Part shown: positions 8,632 to 16,382 of the stretch, in pieces
How positions within the stretch are numbered: the stretch's first letter is position 1
Layout: each line of letters starts with the position of its first letter
Source of the DNA: Microbacterium sp. SORGH_AS_0428
Lineage (GTDB): Bacteria > Actinomycetota > Actinomycetes > Actinomycetales > Microbacteriaceae
Assembly (NCBI RefSeq): GCF_031453615.1
Contig: NZ_JAVIZT010000001.1
Span: 1,984,001-2,048,000, forward strand
DNA length: 64,000 bases
Direction: 5' to 3'
The notes under the pieces: generated by a model
Told to the model about the DNA's origin: nothing
Database searches by the model: none
The model's input: the letters and a program-made list of their open reading frames with translations, nothing else
Program-made: the position numbers and the translations under genes

Positions 8632-9327
8632 GTGAATCGGACCGATCGGCTCTACTCCCTCGTGGAAGAGCTGCGCGCCGTGGCACCGCGCCCACGCAGC
8701 GCCAGCTGGCTGGCCGCGCGCTTCGAGGTCAGCGTGCGAACGATCGAGCGTGACATCAGCGCACTGCAGCAGAGCGGCGTGCCGATCTGGGCGGAACCCG
8801 GACGCACCGGCGGCTATTGCGTCTCGCGCGAGCACACCCTGCCGCCGGTGAACTTCACTCCGCAGGAGGCCATGGCGATGGCCGTCGCACTGCGGTCGAT
8901 GGGTGCGGCGCCGTTCCGGTTGGCCGCCGAAACGGCTATGCGCAAGCTTGTCTTCGCGATGCGTGGCGATGACGCGCAGTCGGCGAAGCGCCTCGCGACC
9001 CGGGTCCACTTCCTGCGGGGCGATGCCGACGCAGGCCCCGTTCCGCGCGTGCTCGCCGATACGCTCGCCGATCCGCGCGTGCTGCGCATCGGGTACGAGG
9101 ACCGCGCCGGCGTGCGGACGGAGCGTGAGATCGAACCCCTCGGCTACGTCGCGTCGAGCGGCGCGTGGTTCCTGATCGCGTGGTGCCGGCTGCGTGACGG
9201 CATCCGTGCGTTCCGCACCGACCGCATCCGCGAGGTCGTGGTCACCGCCGAGGTTCCCGAGGAGCGCGTGCTGACGGCGGACGACATCGAGATCGTCTAC
9301 GGGACGCTCGACCCGCTGACTCTCTGA
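8632..9327 (+). CDS. YafY-type HTH/WYL-domain transcriptional regulator
   Basis: 231 aa. The N-terminal winged HTH_11 domain (residues 1-60: RLYSLVEELRA...SWLAARFEVSVRTIERDISALQQSGVP) is followed by a WYL domain in the second half, with GYVASSGAWFLIAWCRLR and FRTDRIREV. WYL proteins sense nucleic-acid or nucleotide ligands, often under stress. The start is GTG 8632 with TATCGT six nt before it, so the mRNA is probably leaderless. It is divergent from the rtcB transcript, a combination reminiscent of RNA-repair loci, but a regulatory link is only inference. Confidence 0.87.
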   Translation: MNRTDRLYSLVEELRAVAPRPRSASWLAARFEVSVRTIERDISALQQSGVPIWAEPGRTGGYCVSREHTLPPVNFTPQEAMAMAVALRSMGAAPFRLAAETAMRKLVFAMRGDDAQSAKRLATRVHFLRGDADAGPVPRVLADTLADPRVLRIGYEDRAGVRTEREIEPLGYVASSGAWFLIAWCRLRDGIRAFRTDRIREVVVTAEVPEERVLTADDIEIVYGTLDPLTL

Positions 9328-9420
9328 GATCCGTACGGAAACACCGACAGGACGCTGTCGCGAGCGCGGACGAGGCTCGTCACGTCGAGAAGGCCTCGAC
9401 CGTCGATCTCAGGAGATTCC

Positions 9421-9828
9421 ATGAACTTCGTTTCCGTCCGCATCATCACCGACGACGTCGCCCGACTGTCCGACTTCTACGAGAAGATCACCGGCGCCGC
9501 CGCGTCCCGCACGGGTGACGTCTTCGCGGAGCTCGCAACCTCGTCCGCGACACTCGCGATCGGAAGCAGCGGGACCGTTCCCGCCTTCGCGCCCGGCGCG
9601 GCGGAGGCGGCGCGCAACCGGTCGGCGATCATCGAGTTCCTCACACCCGACGTCGACGCCGACTACGCGCGACTGCGGGGCGTCGTGGATACGTGGGTCA
9701 CCGAGCCCGCGCTCATGCCGTGGGGTAACCGCTCCGTGCTGCTGCGCGACCCTGACGGCAACCTCGTGAATCTCTTCACCCCCGCGACCGCGGAGGCGAT
9801 CGCGAAGTTCGCGCCGTTCATGGGCTGA
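9421..9828 (+). CDS. VOC-superfamily (glyoxalase-like) protein
   Basis: 135 aa, single VOC fold. It begins MNFVSVRIITDDVARLSDFYEKITG, and the second beta-alpha-beta unit ends WGNRSVLLRDPDGNLVNLFTP, the typical end of glyoxalase/dioxygenase-like proteins. ATG 9421 follows AGGAG directly upstream. It stands downstream of the WYL regulator with a gap of about 90 nt. The substrate is not predictable. Confidence 0.85.
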   Translation: MNFVSVRIITDDVARLSDFYEKITGAAASRTGDVFAELATSSATLAIGSSGTVPAFAPGAAEAARNRSAIIEFLTPDVDADYARLRGVVDTWVTEPALMPWGNRSVLLRDPDGNLVNLFTPATAEAIAKFAPFMG

Positions 9829-9860
9829 GCCACCGGTGGCGAAGAGTCTCCGTCTCGGCG

Positions 9861-10838
9861 TCAGTTCTGCATCCGGATCTGCTGCCCCTCCACGAGGGGG
9901 AACGAGATCAACTCGGATGCGTCGAGGTCTTCTCGGTGCATGTCGACCCCGGTGATCTGGCTGTTCTCGTACGTCGTGTAGAAGTAGACGCCCGTGCGGG
10001 TGTTGCAGCAGGACGAGTAGATCGTGATCTCGTACTTCTCGTCCTCGGCGACACGCACGCATCCGCGTTGCTGAGCGACGGACCCGAGGATGTGGAAGAA
10101 CTGGCTCAGCGACTCGGACTCCGACGAGCCGGAGACCGAGTTCATGCGGGTGAAGACCGCCTTCACGAAGCGCGACGACGACGAGAGGTCGCCGGGCAGA
10201 CCGATGCCGCCCATACCGCGGCTGTAGCGATCGAGTGCCAGCCCGGGGGCGAACGTGTTCCCCGGCTCGCGGTTGGTCAGTGCCATGAAGTCGTTCAGTC
10301 GGAAGCTCTGGATGTCGAAGGTGGGGTTGTTGGTGAGGACGCCGAAGGGGTTGTCGTAGACGCGGAGCCCCTCGGCCACGCTCTCGACCGTGATGGCCGA
10401 GTTCGCGTCGGCGATGATCCAGTGCAGCGGCGAGAGCGGGAACTCGTCGCTGAAGGACTCGTTCAGAACGTTCAGACCCTCCAGCGCCTGCTTCACCTGG
10501 TCGACCGTGTCGAACTGCCCGAGCAGCCACGGGATGAGTTCGAAGGGCGTGATGTTCGTCTTCTCGTCGTCGCGAGGGTGGTAGACGGCGTTGCCCGGGA
10601 AGTTCAGGCCGGCGACGCTGAGGCCCTTCTCGTTCGTCGCGTCGTAGTACAGCGGATAGCCGTCGGAGACGGTGGCGATGCCGATGATCGCGTAATGGGT
10701 CTCGAGCGATTCGGCCGCGCGGAATGCGAACCGGAATCGTCGAGGTGTGACCGTGACGGTCTCGTGATAGGAGAACTCGAGATCGAGATTCCGGCCGAAG
10801 TAGTGGTCTCCGGTCGTGAAGCTCAGCCCTGTGCACAT
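9861..10838 (-). CDS. Choloylglycine hydrolase family Ntn amidase (bile salt hydrolase/penicillin V acylase type)
   Basis: 325 aa. The start is fixed by MCTG, because Cys2 becomes the N-terminal nucleophile after Met removal; GGGGGAAATCACC before ATG 10838 is a good ribosome site. The other catalytic residues of the family are in place: Arg16 and Asp19 (GRNLDLEF), Asn79 (GLNFPG), Asn170/171 (LTNNPTFD) and Arg223 (SSRFVKA). The family cleaves linear amides: conjugated bile salts, penicillin V, or N-acyl homoserine lactones. There is no signal peptide, so it is cytosolic. The substrate in a soil-type actinobacterium is open. Confidence 0.9.
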   Translation of the reverse strand: MCTGLSFTTGDHYFGRNLDLEFSYHETVTVTPRRFRFAFRAAESLETHYAIIGIATVSDGYPLYYDATNEKGLSVAGLNFPGNAVYHPRDDEKTNITPFELIPWLLGQFDTVDQVKQALEGLNVLNESFSDEFPLSPLHWIIADANSAITVESVAEGLRVYDNPFGVLTNNPTFDIQSFRLNDFMALTNREPGNTFAPGLALDRYSRGMGGIGLPGDLSSSSRFVKAVFTRMNSVSGSSESESLSQFFHILGSVAQQRGCVRVAEDEKYEITIYSSCCNTRTGVYFYTTYENSQITGVDMHREDLDASELISFPLVEGQQIRMQN

Positions 10839-10993
10839 GGTGATTTCCCCCTTTGACCTGCGGATGTGGCCCGCGGTTGCCCGGAACGATAGGAGCGCGC
10901 CGGCGCTGCAGGCCAGAGCATTGACAGCGCAGCCAGTGCGCGTTTCAGCCAGCGGCCGCGGACGGACACGCATCCGAGCCGGAGAATGGATGC

Positions 10994-11518
10994 GTGGACA
11001 TCGCCGAACTGCTGGAGCACGCACGACTGCGCGCGGACTGCGTGGTGCTGCCGCCGGTCTCGCTCCCGGTCGTCCGTCGAGACGACGAGCGCCTTCCGGG
11101 CGAGGTGAGGGAGTTCTACGAAGGCTGCGGGGGAGCCGTGCTGTTCGCCGGCCAGGCTCGCGAGCTGACCGTCCTGCCGCCGGACGAGGTCGTCCCCGCG
11201 AATCCGCTCATCGTCGGCGACCCGGTCGAAGCGGATGCGGTGAGCCGGGCCGCGTATCTGATCGCTCGCACTCCCGGTGGAGACCACCTCACCATCGACA
11301 TGTCCGTGCCGCGGGGTGGCCGGGTCTACGACAGCTTTCACGAGCTCCACGGCGTCGTGGGCGGGTGGCCGATGGTCGCACCGTCGTTCGCGGACTTCCT
11401 GAACGAGGTGTGGGAGGCGCCGGGCGCGCTGCCCTACTGGTTGCCGGAGGCCAGACCTGAGGGTCACCTCTTCCCCGACGCGTACGACGACACGGAGGGG
11501 CGAGCAGCCTCCTCGTGA
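10994..11518 (+). CDS. SMI1/KNR4 (SUKH) family protein
   Basis: 174 aa. It has SUKH features: LPGEVREFYEGCGGAVLF near the N-terminus and SFHELHGVVGGWPMVAPSFADFLNEVW near the C-terminus. SUKH proteins are often immunity proteins against polymorphic toxins but also occur alone; no toxin gene is adjacent here. The GTG at 10994 has GGAGA about eight nt upstream. It is divergent from the choloylglycine hydrolase. Confidence 0.7.
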   Translation: MDIAELLEHARLRADCVVLPPVSLPVVRRDDERLPGEVREFYEGCGGAVLFAGQARELTVLPPDEVVPANPLIVGDPVEADAVSRAAYLIARTPGGDHLTIDMSVPRGGRVYDSFHELHGVVGGWPMVAPSFADFLNEVWEAPGALPYWLPEARPEGHLFPDAYDDTEGRAASS

Positions 11519-11654
11519 GCGCCCTTCCTCGTCGAGGGTGAACCGAGCTCCCGAGAGCATCTCGGTGTCGAGCTCTCCCTCGGCCGAGTGTCTGCGTCGT
11601 TGCAAGAGCGGGCACCCTTCTCTCGGTGCGCCCGAGGCGAGGTTGCCGGACAGA

Positions 11655-11685
11655 CTCGCGGTGCGGGCCCCGACCGCACCGCGAG
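11655..11685. terminator. Strong 12-bp hairpin upstream of the secreted peptide gene
   Basis: CTCGCGGTGCGG (11655-11666) pairs perfectly with CCGCACCGCGAG (11674-11685) across a 7-nt loop. It can insulate the peptide promoter from read-through from the SUKH gene. No T tract follows. The rest of 11519-11726 shows no convincing gene. Confidence 0.5.
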
Positions 11686-11726
11686 CCTCCCCGCTCCCCA
11701 TGGGGCGACAGGTTCAGTTCTGTCTC

Positions 11727-11750
11727 ACATACATAGTTGTATGTATAAGA
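11727..11750 (+). promoter_or_regulatory. 18-bp palindrome (ARE-like operator) overlapping a -10 box
   Basis: ACATACATAGTTGTATGT (11727-11744) has perfect 7-bp arms around TAGT and runs into TATAAG (11744-11749), a -10 box in an AT-rich patch unusual for this genome. The arms ACATAC...GTATGT resemble autoregulatory elements bound by gamma-butyrolactone receptors, and such a receptor-like gene lies at 17455-18084. The secreted peptide gene starts 67 nt downstream. Confidence 0.6.
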
Positions 11751-11816
11751 GTTTCCTGTCAATGTGATGTGACCGGCGGGGTGCCGGCTCAACATCACTC
11801 ACAAGGAAGTGTTCGG

Positions 11817-12104
11817 ATGAAGATGAACGTCAAGAAGGGCATCGGTGCGGTCGTTCTCGCCGCAGCGCTCGCCGTCGGCGGAACGTTGGCGGCGGCTCCC
11901 GCGTACGCGGGACAGAGCGGGGAGGCGTTCGCCGGACCGTTCAACGCCAGCGCGGAGCACGACGTCTGGGGAGGGACGCAGGGGCTTTCATTCGCGAAGC
12001 ACGGCTGCAAGACGGCGAGCTCCGGGTGGACGACCAGCGGTGGCTACGCGTGGGCGGCGTGTGGTGTCGATACCGGAAGCTACGCCTACAACTCGTTCAG
12101 GTGA
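11817..12104 (+). CDS. Small secreted protein, bacteriocin-like (possible lactococcin 972-type)
   Basis: 95 aa with a clear Sec signal peptide: basic KK, a hydrophobic core at residues 9-26 and cleavage after AYA at 31. The mature part is about 64 residues, Gly/Ala/Ser/Trp rich, with two Cys (64 and 82) that could form a disulfide, and ends in YAYNSFR. Size, signal peptide, spaced Trp/Gly/Tyr and the nearby ABC operon and two-component system recall lactococcin 972-like bacteriocins, but the similarity is weak by eye. ATG 11817 has AAGGAAG seven nt upstream. The gene overlaps the 3' end of the histidine kinase by 8 bp. Confidence 0.6.
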   Translation: MKMNVKKGIGAVVLAAALAVGGTLAAAPAYAGQSGEAFAGPFNASAEHDVWGGTQGLSFAKHGCKTASSGWTTSGGYAWAACGVDTGSYAYNSFR

Positions 12105-13260
12105 TCGTTCGAGCGGAGTGAGCTGAATGGAGGCCGGGGGGTGCATCCCCCGCCTCCTGTGTCACCGGAGGAAGGCGCAGGATGCCGATGAACCCGCCTT
12201 CGCGACGAGACTCGACCTCGAACGAGCCGCCGTGCTGGCGCGCGATGCTCGCGACGATCGAGAGCCCGAGGCCGTGGCCGGCAGTGCCTGCCACGCGGGT
12301 GTGCGCACCCCTGCTGAAGGGCTCCGTGAACTGCGACACCTCGTCGTCGGTGAAGATCGGCCCGTCGTTGGTGAACCGGGCGACCACGCCGTGGGGCGAC
12401 ATCGTGACCGTGAAGGACGCGCGTCCGCCCGAGGGCGTGTATCGCGCCGCGTTCTGCACGAGGTTGTGCACGGCCTGCGTGATCAGGGTCTGATCGCCGT
12501 CGATGATCGCCTCATCGTCCGCAATGGTGGTCGTGAGGACTTCGCGTGAGCGGAAGGCCGGGGCCAGTTCTTCGACGACGATGCGGACGACCTCGGAAAG
12601 GTCTACGGGGCTGCGCACCTCTTCGCTGAGCTGGCGCGTCTGGCTGAGCAGCAGGAGCGAGCCGATCATCTCGTCCATGCGAGTGACGTTTCGCAGGGAC
12701 CTCTCGACGGCCTCGTTGCCCGGGTCGTCGGCCCCGATCGATTCGAGGGAGGTACGGACGACCGCGAGCGGGGTGCGCAGCTCGTGGGAGGCGTTGGCGG
12801 CGAAGCGTTCCTGCTGCGCGAACGCGTCGCTGAGCTGGCCGAGGGTGATGTCGATCGTGTCGGCGAGGTCCTTGATCTCGTCGTCCGGCCCCCGGAGCGC
12901 CAGACGCTCGTCCATGGTGCTCGCGGTGATGCGGCGGGTGTGCTCGGTGATCTCTGCGACGCGGCGCAGGGAGCTGCGAGCAGCGCGGTAGGTGATAAAC
13001 GTGCCGAGAACGGTGATGAGCGCAAGGGCGGCGCCGGTGACCGTCATGATCGTGGCCGTGGCTCCGCTGGTGAGACGGAAGACCGCTTCCACGACCTGCG
13101 GCGAGGAGGATGCCGCATCCGGCGGCTCGACGGTGATGCTCGATGAGGCGACGGAACTCAACGACGTCCAGACCGCGCACATCACGAGAACTGAGATCAC
13201 CGTGAAGATCGCGCCGGAGGTCAGAGCGATGCGCGTGGCGAGAGACTTCTTGGGGAGCAT
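12097..13260 (-). CDS. Sensor histidine kinase
   Basis: 387 aa. Two membrane segments (about 12-33 and 70-92) flank a short extracellular loop of some 35 residues; then a HAMP linker, HisKA with His159 in NASHELRTPL, and HATPase with N box LVQNAARYT and G boxes GHGLGLSI. The small sensor loop resembles kinases that sense through a transporter or the membrane rather than by a large ligand domain. It overlaps the upstream response-regulator stop (TGATG) and forms one operon with it. The target may be the divergent ABC operon at 14061-17443. Confidence 0.92.
   Translation of the reverse strand: MLPKKSLATRIALTSGAIFTVISVLVMCAVWTSLSSVASSSITVEPPDAASSSPQVVEAVFRLTSGATATIMTVTGAALALITVLGTFITYRAARSSLRRVAEITEHTRRITASTMDERLALRGPDDEIKDLADTIDITLGQLSDAFAQQERFAANASHELRTPLAVVRTSLESIGADDPGNEAVERSLRNVTRMDEMIGSLLLLSQTRQLSEEVRSPVDLSEVVRIVVEELAPAFRSREVLTTTIADDEAIIDGDQTLITQAVHNLVQNAARYTPSGGRASFTVTMSPHGVVARFTNDGPIFTDDEVSQFTEPFSRGAHTRVAGTAGHGLGLSIVASIARQHGGSFEVESRREGGFIGILRLPPVTQEAGDAPPGLHSAHSARTIT
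12129..12157 (+). terminator. Hairpin just after the secreted peptide gene
   Basis: GGAGG-C-CGGGGG (12129-12140) pairs with CCCCCG-CCTCC (12147-12157) around GTGCAT with one bulged C. It starts 25 nt after the peptide stop and lies inside the 3' coding part of the histidine kinase. It probably ends or protects the peptide mRNA. Confidence 0.55.
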
Positions 13261-13919
13261 CAGCTTGCTTCCAACCGGTAGCCGAAACCCGGGTCGTGCA
13301 CGATCAGGTTCGGGGCGAGCTTGCGTCGGAGAGAGTGCATCGTGACTTTGACGACGCTGCGGGAGATGTCATCCGGCGCGTCCCACGCAACGTCCAGAAG
13401 GCGCTCGACCGTCAGGTGGCGGCCTTCGGCTCGCACAAGGGCTTCGATGACGGCGAACTCCTTGGGTGACAGCCTGACTCGACGGCCCTCGTAGGTCACG
13501 CTGTTGCGTGCACGATCGACCGTGAGCTCGCCGATCGTCATCTCGTCCGCGACGGGTGACGCGCCTCTGCGCGTGAGCGCTCGCACACGCGCAGCGAGTT
13601 CCTCGTAGGCGAACGGTTTGGTGAGGTAGTCGTCTGCGCCGAGGTCGAGGCCGGCGACACGGTCGCGCACGGTGGTGAGCGCGGTCAGCATGATCACGGG
13701 AACGCCCTGGCCGGAAGAGCGGATCTCGCGGCACACGCTGTCGCCGCTCATCCTAGGCAGGTCCCGGTCGAGGATGACGACGTCGAAGTCGTGCTCGACG
13801 AGTCGGTCGAGCGCCTGGACGCCGTCGTGCGCCGCGGTGACCACGTAGCCGTCGCGGGCGAGAGACGTCGCGATCGCCGCGGAGAGGTCGGAGTTGTCTT
13901 CGACCAGCAGTATCCGCAT
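13260..13919 (-). CDS. OmpR-family response regulator
   Basis: 219 aa. The receiver domain has the acidic pair in LLVEDN, phospho-acceptor Asp51 (VVILDRDLP), the Thr in MLTAL and Lys101 in TKPF; it is followed by a winged-helix Trans_reg_C domain with RVRLSPKEFAVIEALVR and a final GFGYRLEA. ATG 13919 is preceded by GGGGAGGAG. It is partnered with the kinase whose start overlaps its stop, and it is divergent from the lipoprotein-ABC operon. Tandem 11-bp repeats between the two (13959-13980) are a likely binding site. Confidence 0.93.
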   Translation of the reverse strand: MRILLVEDNSDLSAAIATSLARDGYVVTAAHDGVQALDRLVEHDFDVVILDRDLPRMSGDSVCREIRSSGQGVPVIMLTALTTVRDRVAGLDLGADDYLTKPFAYEELAARVRALTRRGASPVADEMTIGELTVDRARNSVTYEGRRVRLSPKEFAVIEALVRAEGRHLTVERLLDVAWDAPDDISRSVVKVTMHSLRRKLAPNLIVHDPGFGYRLEAS

Positions 13920-13958
13920 CGTGCTCTCCTCCCCGCCGGGTACATGCGCAGTCTCCCA

Positions 13959-13980
13959 GGAACCGGTTAGGACCGGGTAA
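13959..13980. promoter_or_regulatory. Tandem 11-bp direct repeat, candidate response-regulator site
   Basis: GGAACCGGTTA followed directly by GGACCGGGTAA gives one-turn tandem repeats, the usual layout of OmpR-type binding sites. They lie between the divergent response-regulator gene and the lipoprotein-ABC operon, 40 and 81 nt from the two starts. Confidence 0.5.
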
Positions 13981-14060
13981 GGGGCGCACTAACCGTGTCG
14001 AGACTCGCGGCCGTTAAACAGTTCCCACCAACGGCCTCCCCACGGAATCGGAGAGATCTC

Positions 14061-14711
14061 ATGCGCACCACGACAGCACTGACGCGAATCGTCACCGGCA
14101 TGGCCGCCATCGTCCTCGCAGGCGCGACTCTGGCCGCCTGCACATACACCGTCGACGGGGACGGCCAGGCGCCCCCGGAGGGGGAGCGTCTGGCAGGAAG
14201 CTTCGACGAGTTGTTGGAGCAGTATCTGGCGCACGAAGAGAACCCGTTCGTGATCGAGGTGCTGACCAGCGCGATCCAGACGGGCGGCATCACCCAGGCG
14301 CAGTATGACGAGGCGCACCGCATGTACACGGACTGCATGGTGAATGCGGGGTATGAAGAGGAGTACAAGCGGCTGGCGTCCGGCATCATCCAGATCACGC
14401 CCCCCGACATGTCGGCGGAGCAGGCTCAGAAGTACATGGAGACATCGGCGGACTGCGCTGACGAACTGGCACCGATAGAAGCGCTGTACCGCGCGCAGCA
14501 GGGCAACCCTGACCTGCTCACCAACGGCGACGAAATCGTGGTGGCGTGCTTCAAGCGCAACGAGATCGTCGACGCCACCTACTCCACGACAGACCTGGCC
14601 GGAGACCTGGAGAACAGGTTCGCGGACGCCGAGTACGACCCGAACGACGCGAGCGTTCAAGAGTGCTTCTCCGCCGGCGGATACTCCGTGGCGTTCGATG
14701 AGGGGAAGTAG
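14061..14711 (+). CDS. Cys-containing lipoprotein, first gene of an ABC operon
   Basis: 216 aa. A lipoprotein signal sequence ends in a lipobox with the acceptor Cys27 (GATLAAC). The mature part is acidic and helical with four further Cys in short motifs (YTDCMVNAG, SADCADEL, VVACFKRN, VQECFSAG), which suggests two disulfides. It was not recognised beyond actinobacterial lipoproteins of this style. ATG 14061 follows GGAGAG; the frame from 13995 would add 22 residues before the signal. The stop overlaps the next GTG by one base. It may be the receptor or substrate-capture part of the transporter. Confidence 0.75.
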   Translation: MRTTTALTRIVTGMAAIVLAGATLAACTYTVDGDGQAPPEGERLAGSFDELLEQYLAHEENPFVIEVLTSAIQTGGITQAQYDEAHRMYTDCMVNAGYEEEYKRLASGIIQITPPDMSAEQAQKYMETSADCADELAPIEALYRAQQGNPDLLTNGDEIVVACFKRNEIVDATYSTTDLAGDLENRFADAEYDPNDASVQECFSAGGYSVAFDEGK

Positions 14712-15751
14712 TGGGCGCGCGGCGGGCGATGCCGCTCATCGCCGTCACCGCCCTGGTGGTCATCGCGGCCGCCGGCGCCACGGGGTACGCGCTTCGACCC
14801 GCGCCCGCGCCCGAGTTGCTCCAGTCGAGCGGCGAAGAGACCGCGGCTCCGGTCATCGCCCAGAGCTTCGAGGACAGCCGTCGAGTCCAGGTCGCGCTCG
14901 TCACGGGCGCCGACCAGACGCTGTCGGTCCAGACCTCTGGGACGCTCACGGCTTCCCGGTGCCAGGACGGCACGGAGATCTCTTCGGGAACTGTTGTCGC
15001 CCATGTCGACGAGCGCCCGCTCATCGGCTTGCACACCGCGGTGCCGCTCTATCGTGACCTCTCGGCGGGGGATGACGGTGCAGACGTCGCCGCGTTGCAG
15101 TCCGAGCTGGTTCGCCTCGGTCATCTCGACGCATCCGGTGCGGACGGAGAGTTCGGACCCCGCACGGGGCAAGCCCTGCAGCGGCTGCGCCAGAGTGCAG
15201 GACTTGACTCGGGCGAGCGCGCTGCGCAACGGTCGGAGTTCATCTGGCTTCCGTCGTCGACGGTCACAGGAGTCGCTTGCGCCCTGAAGGTCGGGGACCC
15301 GGTCTCGCAGGGTGCGACGATCGCGACGTCCCGTGGTGGGCTCGAACGCGTCGAGGTGCAGGTTCTCCCCGACAACCTCGCACCCGGGGACCGCACGATC
15401 AGGATCGGCTCGGTGCAGGGACCCGTTGATGCCAGAGGCGTCGCCACAGACGCCGCGTTCCTCGCGGAGCTCTCCGCCGACGAGAAGCTCATCTCCGCTC
15501 TCGCGCAGGATCCGGGTTCGACGGTGACCGCGAACCTCGCGCTCTCGTCTCCCCTTCCCGCCTACTCGATTCCCGTCGGCGCGCTGATCGGCGGACAGGA
15601 GCGCCGTTGCGTGAAGACCGAGGCAGGCACGGTCCGGGCCGAACTTCTCGGGTCTTCGCTCGGCACGGCCGTCGTCGCGTTCGTCGATGCCGATCCCCCA
15701 CCGCCGAGCGTCGTGATCGGCGCCGCACTGGAAGGGGCGCGCTGTGGATGA
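14711..15751 (+). CDS. Membrane-fusion-like protein with a peptidoglycan-binding domain
   Basis: 346 aa. An N-terminal membrane segment (about 7-27) is followed by an extracytoplasmic region in which residues about 115-160 form a PG_binding_1 domain (DDGADVAALQSELVRLGHLD then GEFGPRTGQALQRLR). Both sides look like the beta-barrel/lipoyl parts of HlyD-type adaptors (GTVVAHVDERPLIGLH and VGDPVSQGATIATSRGG). It overlaps its neighbours on both sides in the ABC operon, so it likely links the ABC permease to the cell wall. Such adaptors occur next to MacB-like exporters in actinobacteria. Confidence 0.78.
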   Translation: MGARRAMPLIAVTALVVIAAAGATGYALRPAPAPELLQSSGEETAAPVIAQSFEDSRRVQVALVTGADQTLSVQTSGTLTASRCQDGTEISSGTVVAHVDERPLIGLHTAVPLYRDLSAGDDGADVAALQSELVRLGHLDASGADGEFGPRTGQALQRLRQSAGLDSGERAAQRSEFIWLPSSTVTGVACALKVGDPVSQGATIATSRGGLERVEVQVLPDNLAPGDRTIRIGSVQGPVDARGVATDAAFLAELSADEKLISALAQDPGSTVTANLALSSPLPAYSIPVGALIGGQERRCVKTEAGTVRAELLGSSLGTAVVAFVDADPPPPSVVIGAALEGARCG

Positions 15752-16382
15752 TGTGCCGTCCATCCGAGCGGTCGGTATCGGGCACAGGTTCGCCGGTGCC
15801 CCGCTTCTGTTCGAGGGCCTCGACTTCGATGCCCGTCCCGGCGACGTGGTGGGACTCTGCGGTCCATCGGGCAGCGGCAAGTCCACCCTGCTGTCGATCT
15901 TCGCAGGCTGGGAAGCGCCGACTCTCGGGCACGTCGTGCGTGAGCACATCGCGCGCACGAGCTGGGTCTTCCAGAACCCGCACGGCGTCGCGAATCGCAC
16001 GGCGATCGACCATGTCGCATTCCCGTTCCTCGCCGCGGGAAGCACCCGCGGCGAGGCCGTCGAGCTCGCCGGTCCGATCCTGGCGTCGTTCCACCTGACG
16101 GCCGTCGCTGAGAGGGCGTTCCGCGAGCTGTCGGGTGGGGAGGCGCAGCGGCTCATGCTCGCCCGCGCCGTCGCCACCAAGCCGTCCCTGCTCCTCGTGG
16201 ACGAGCCGACCGCGCAACTCGATGTTCGCACCTCTCAGACGGTGAACGACACCCTCGGCGCCGTCGCGCAGCAGGGCGCCATCGTCCTCATCGCCACCCA
16301 TGATCCCGGCACGCGCGACGCGTGCAATCGCGTCATCCAGCTCGAAGACTACGCACCGGCTCCGACGGATGTGCTCGGATGA
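15744..16382 (+). CDS. ABC transporter ATP-binding protein (LolD/MacB-like)
   Basis: 212 aa. Walker A GPSGSGKST (about 40-48), Q-loop WVFQNP, signature LSGGEAQRL and Walker B LLLVDEPT are all present, as is the H-loop (ATHDPGT). The size and the FtsX-like partner fit the LolD/MacB/FtsE type, which drives extracytoplasmic machines or peptide efflux. The GTG start at 15744 overlaps the preceding gene by 8 nt, and its stop overlaps the permease start (ATGA). Confidence 0.9.
   Translation: MDDVPSIRAVGIGHRFAGAPLLFEGLDFDARPGDVVGLCGPSGSGKSTLLSIFAGWEAPTLGHVVREHIARTSWVFQNPHGVANRTAIDHVAFPFLAAGSTRGEAVELAGPILASFHLTAVAERAFRELSGGEAQRLMLARAVATKPSLLLVDEPTAQLDVRTSQTVNDTLGAVAQQGAIVLIATHDPGTRDACNRVIQLEDYAPAPTDVLG

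Noticed and set aside
9861-10838. Choloylglycine hydrolase as a quorum-quenching enzyme tied to the AvrD-like locus
   Set aside because: Some family members cleave acyl homoserine lactones, but the AvrD-type product would not be an amide and the genes are 7 kb apart. No direct support.
10994-11518. SUKH protein as immunity partner of a toxin system
   Set aside because: No polymorphic toxin or secretion gene lies next to it; the adjacent gene is a choloylglycine hydrolase. The secreted peptide at 11817 is too unlike SUKH-associated toxins.
11464-11701. A short minus-strand frame between the SUKH and peptide genes
   Set aside because: No ribosome site, no recognisable protein features and a strong hairpin inside it.
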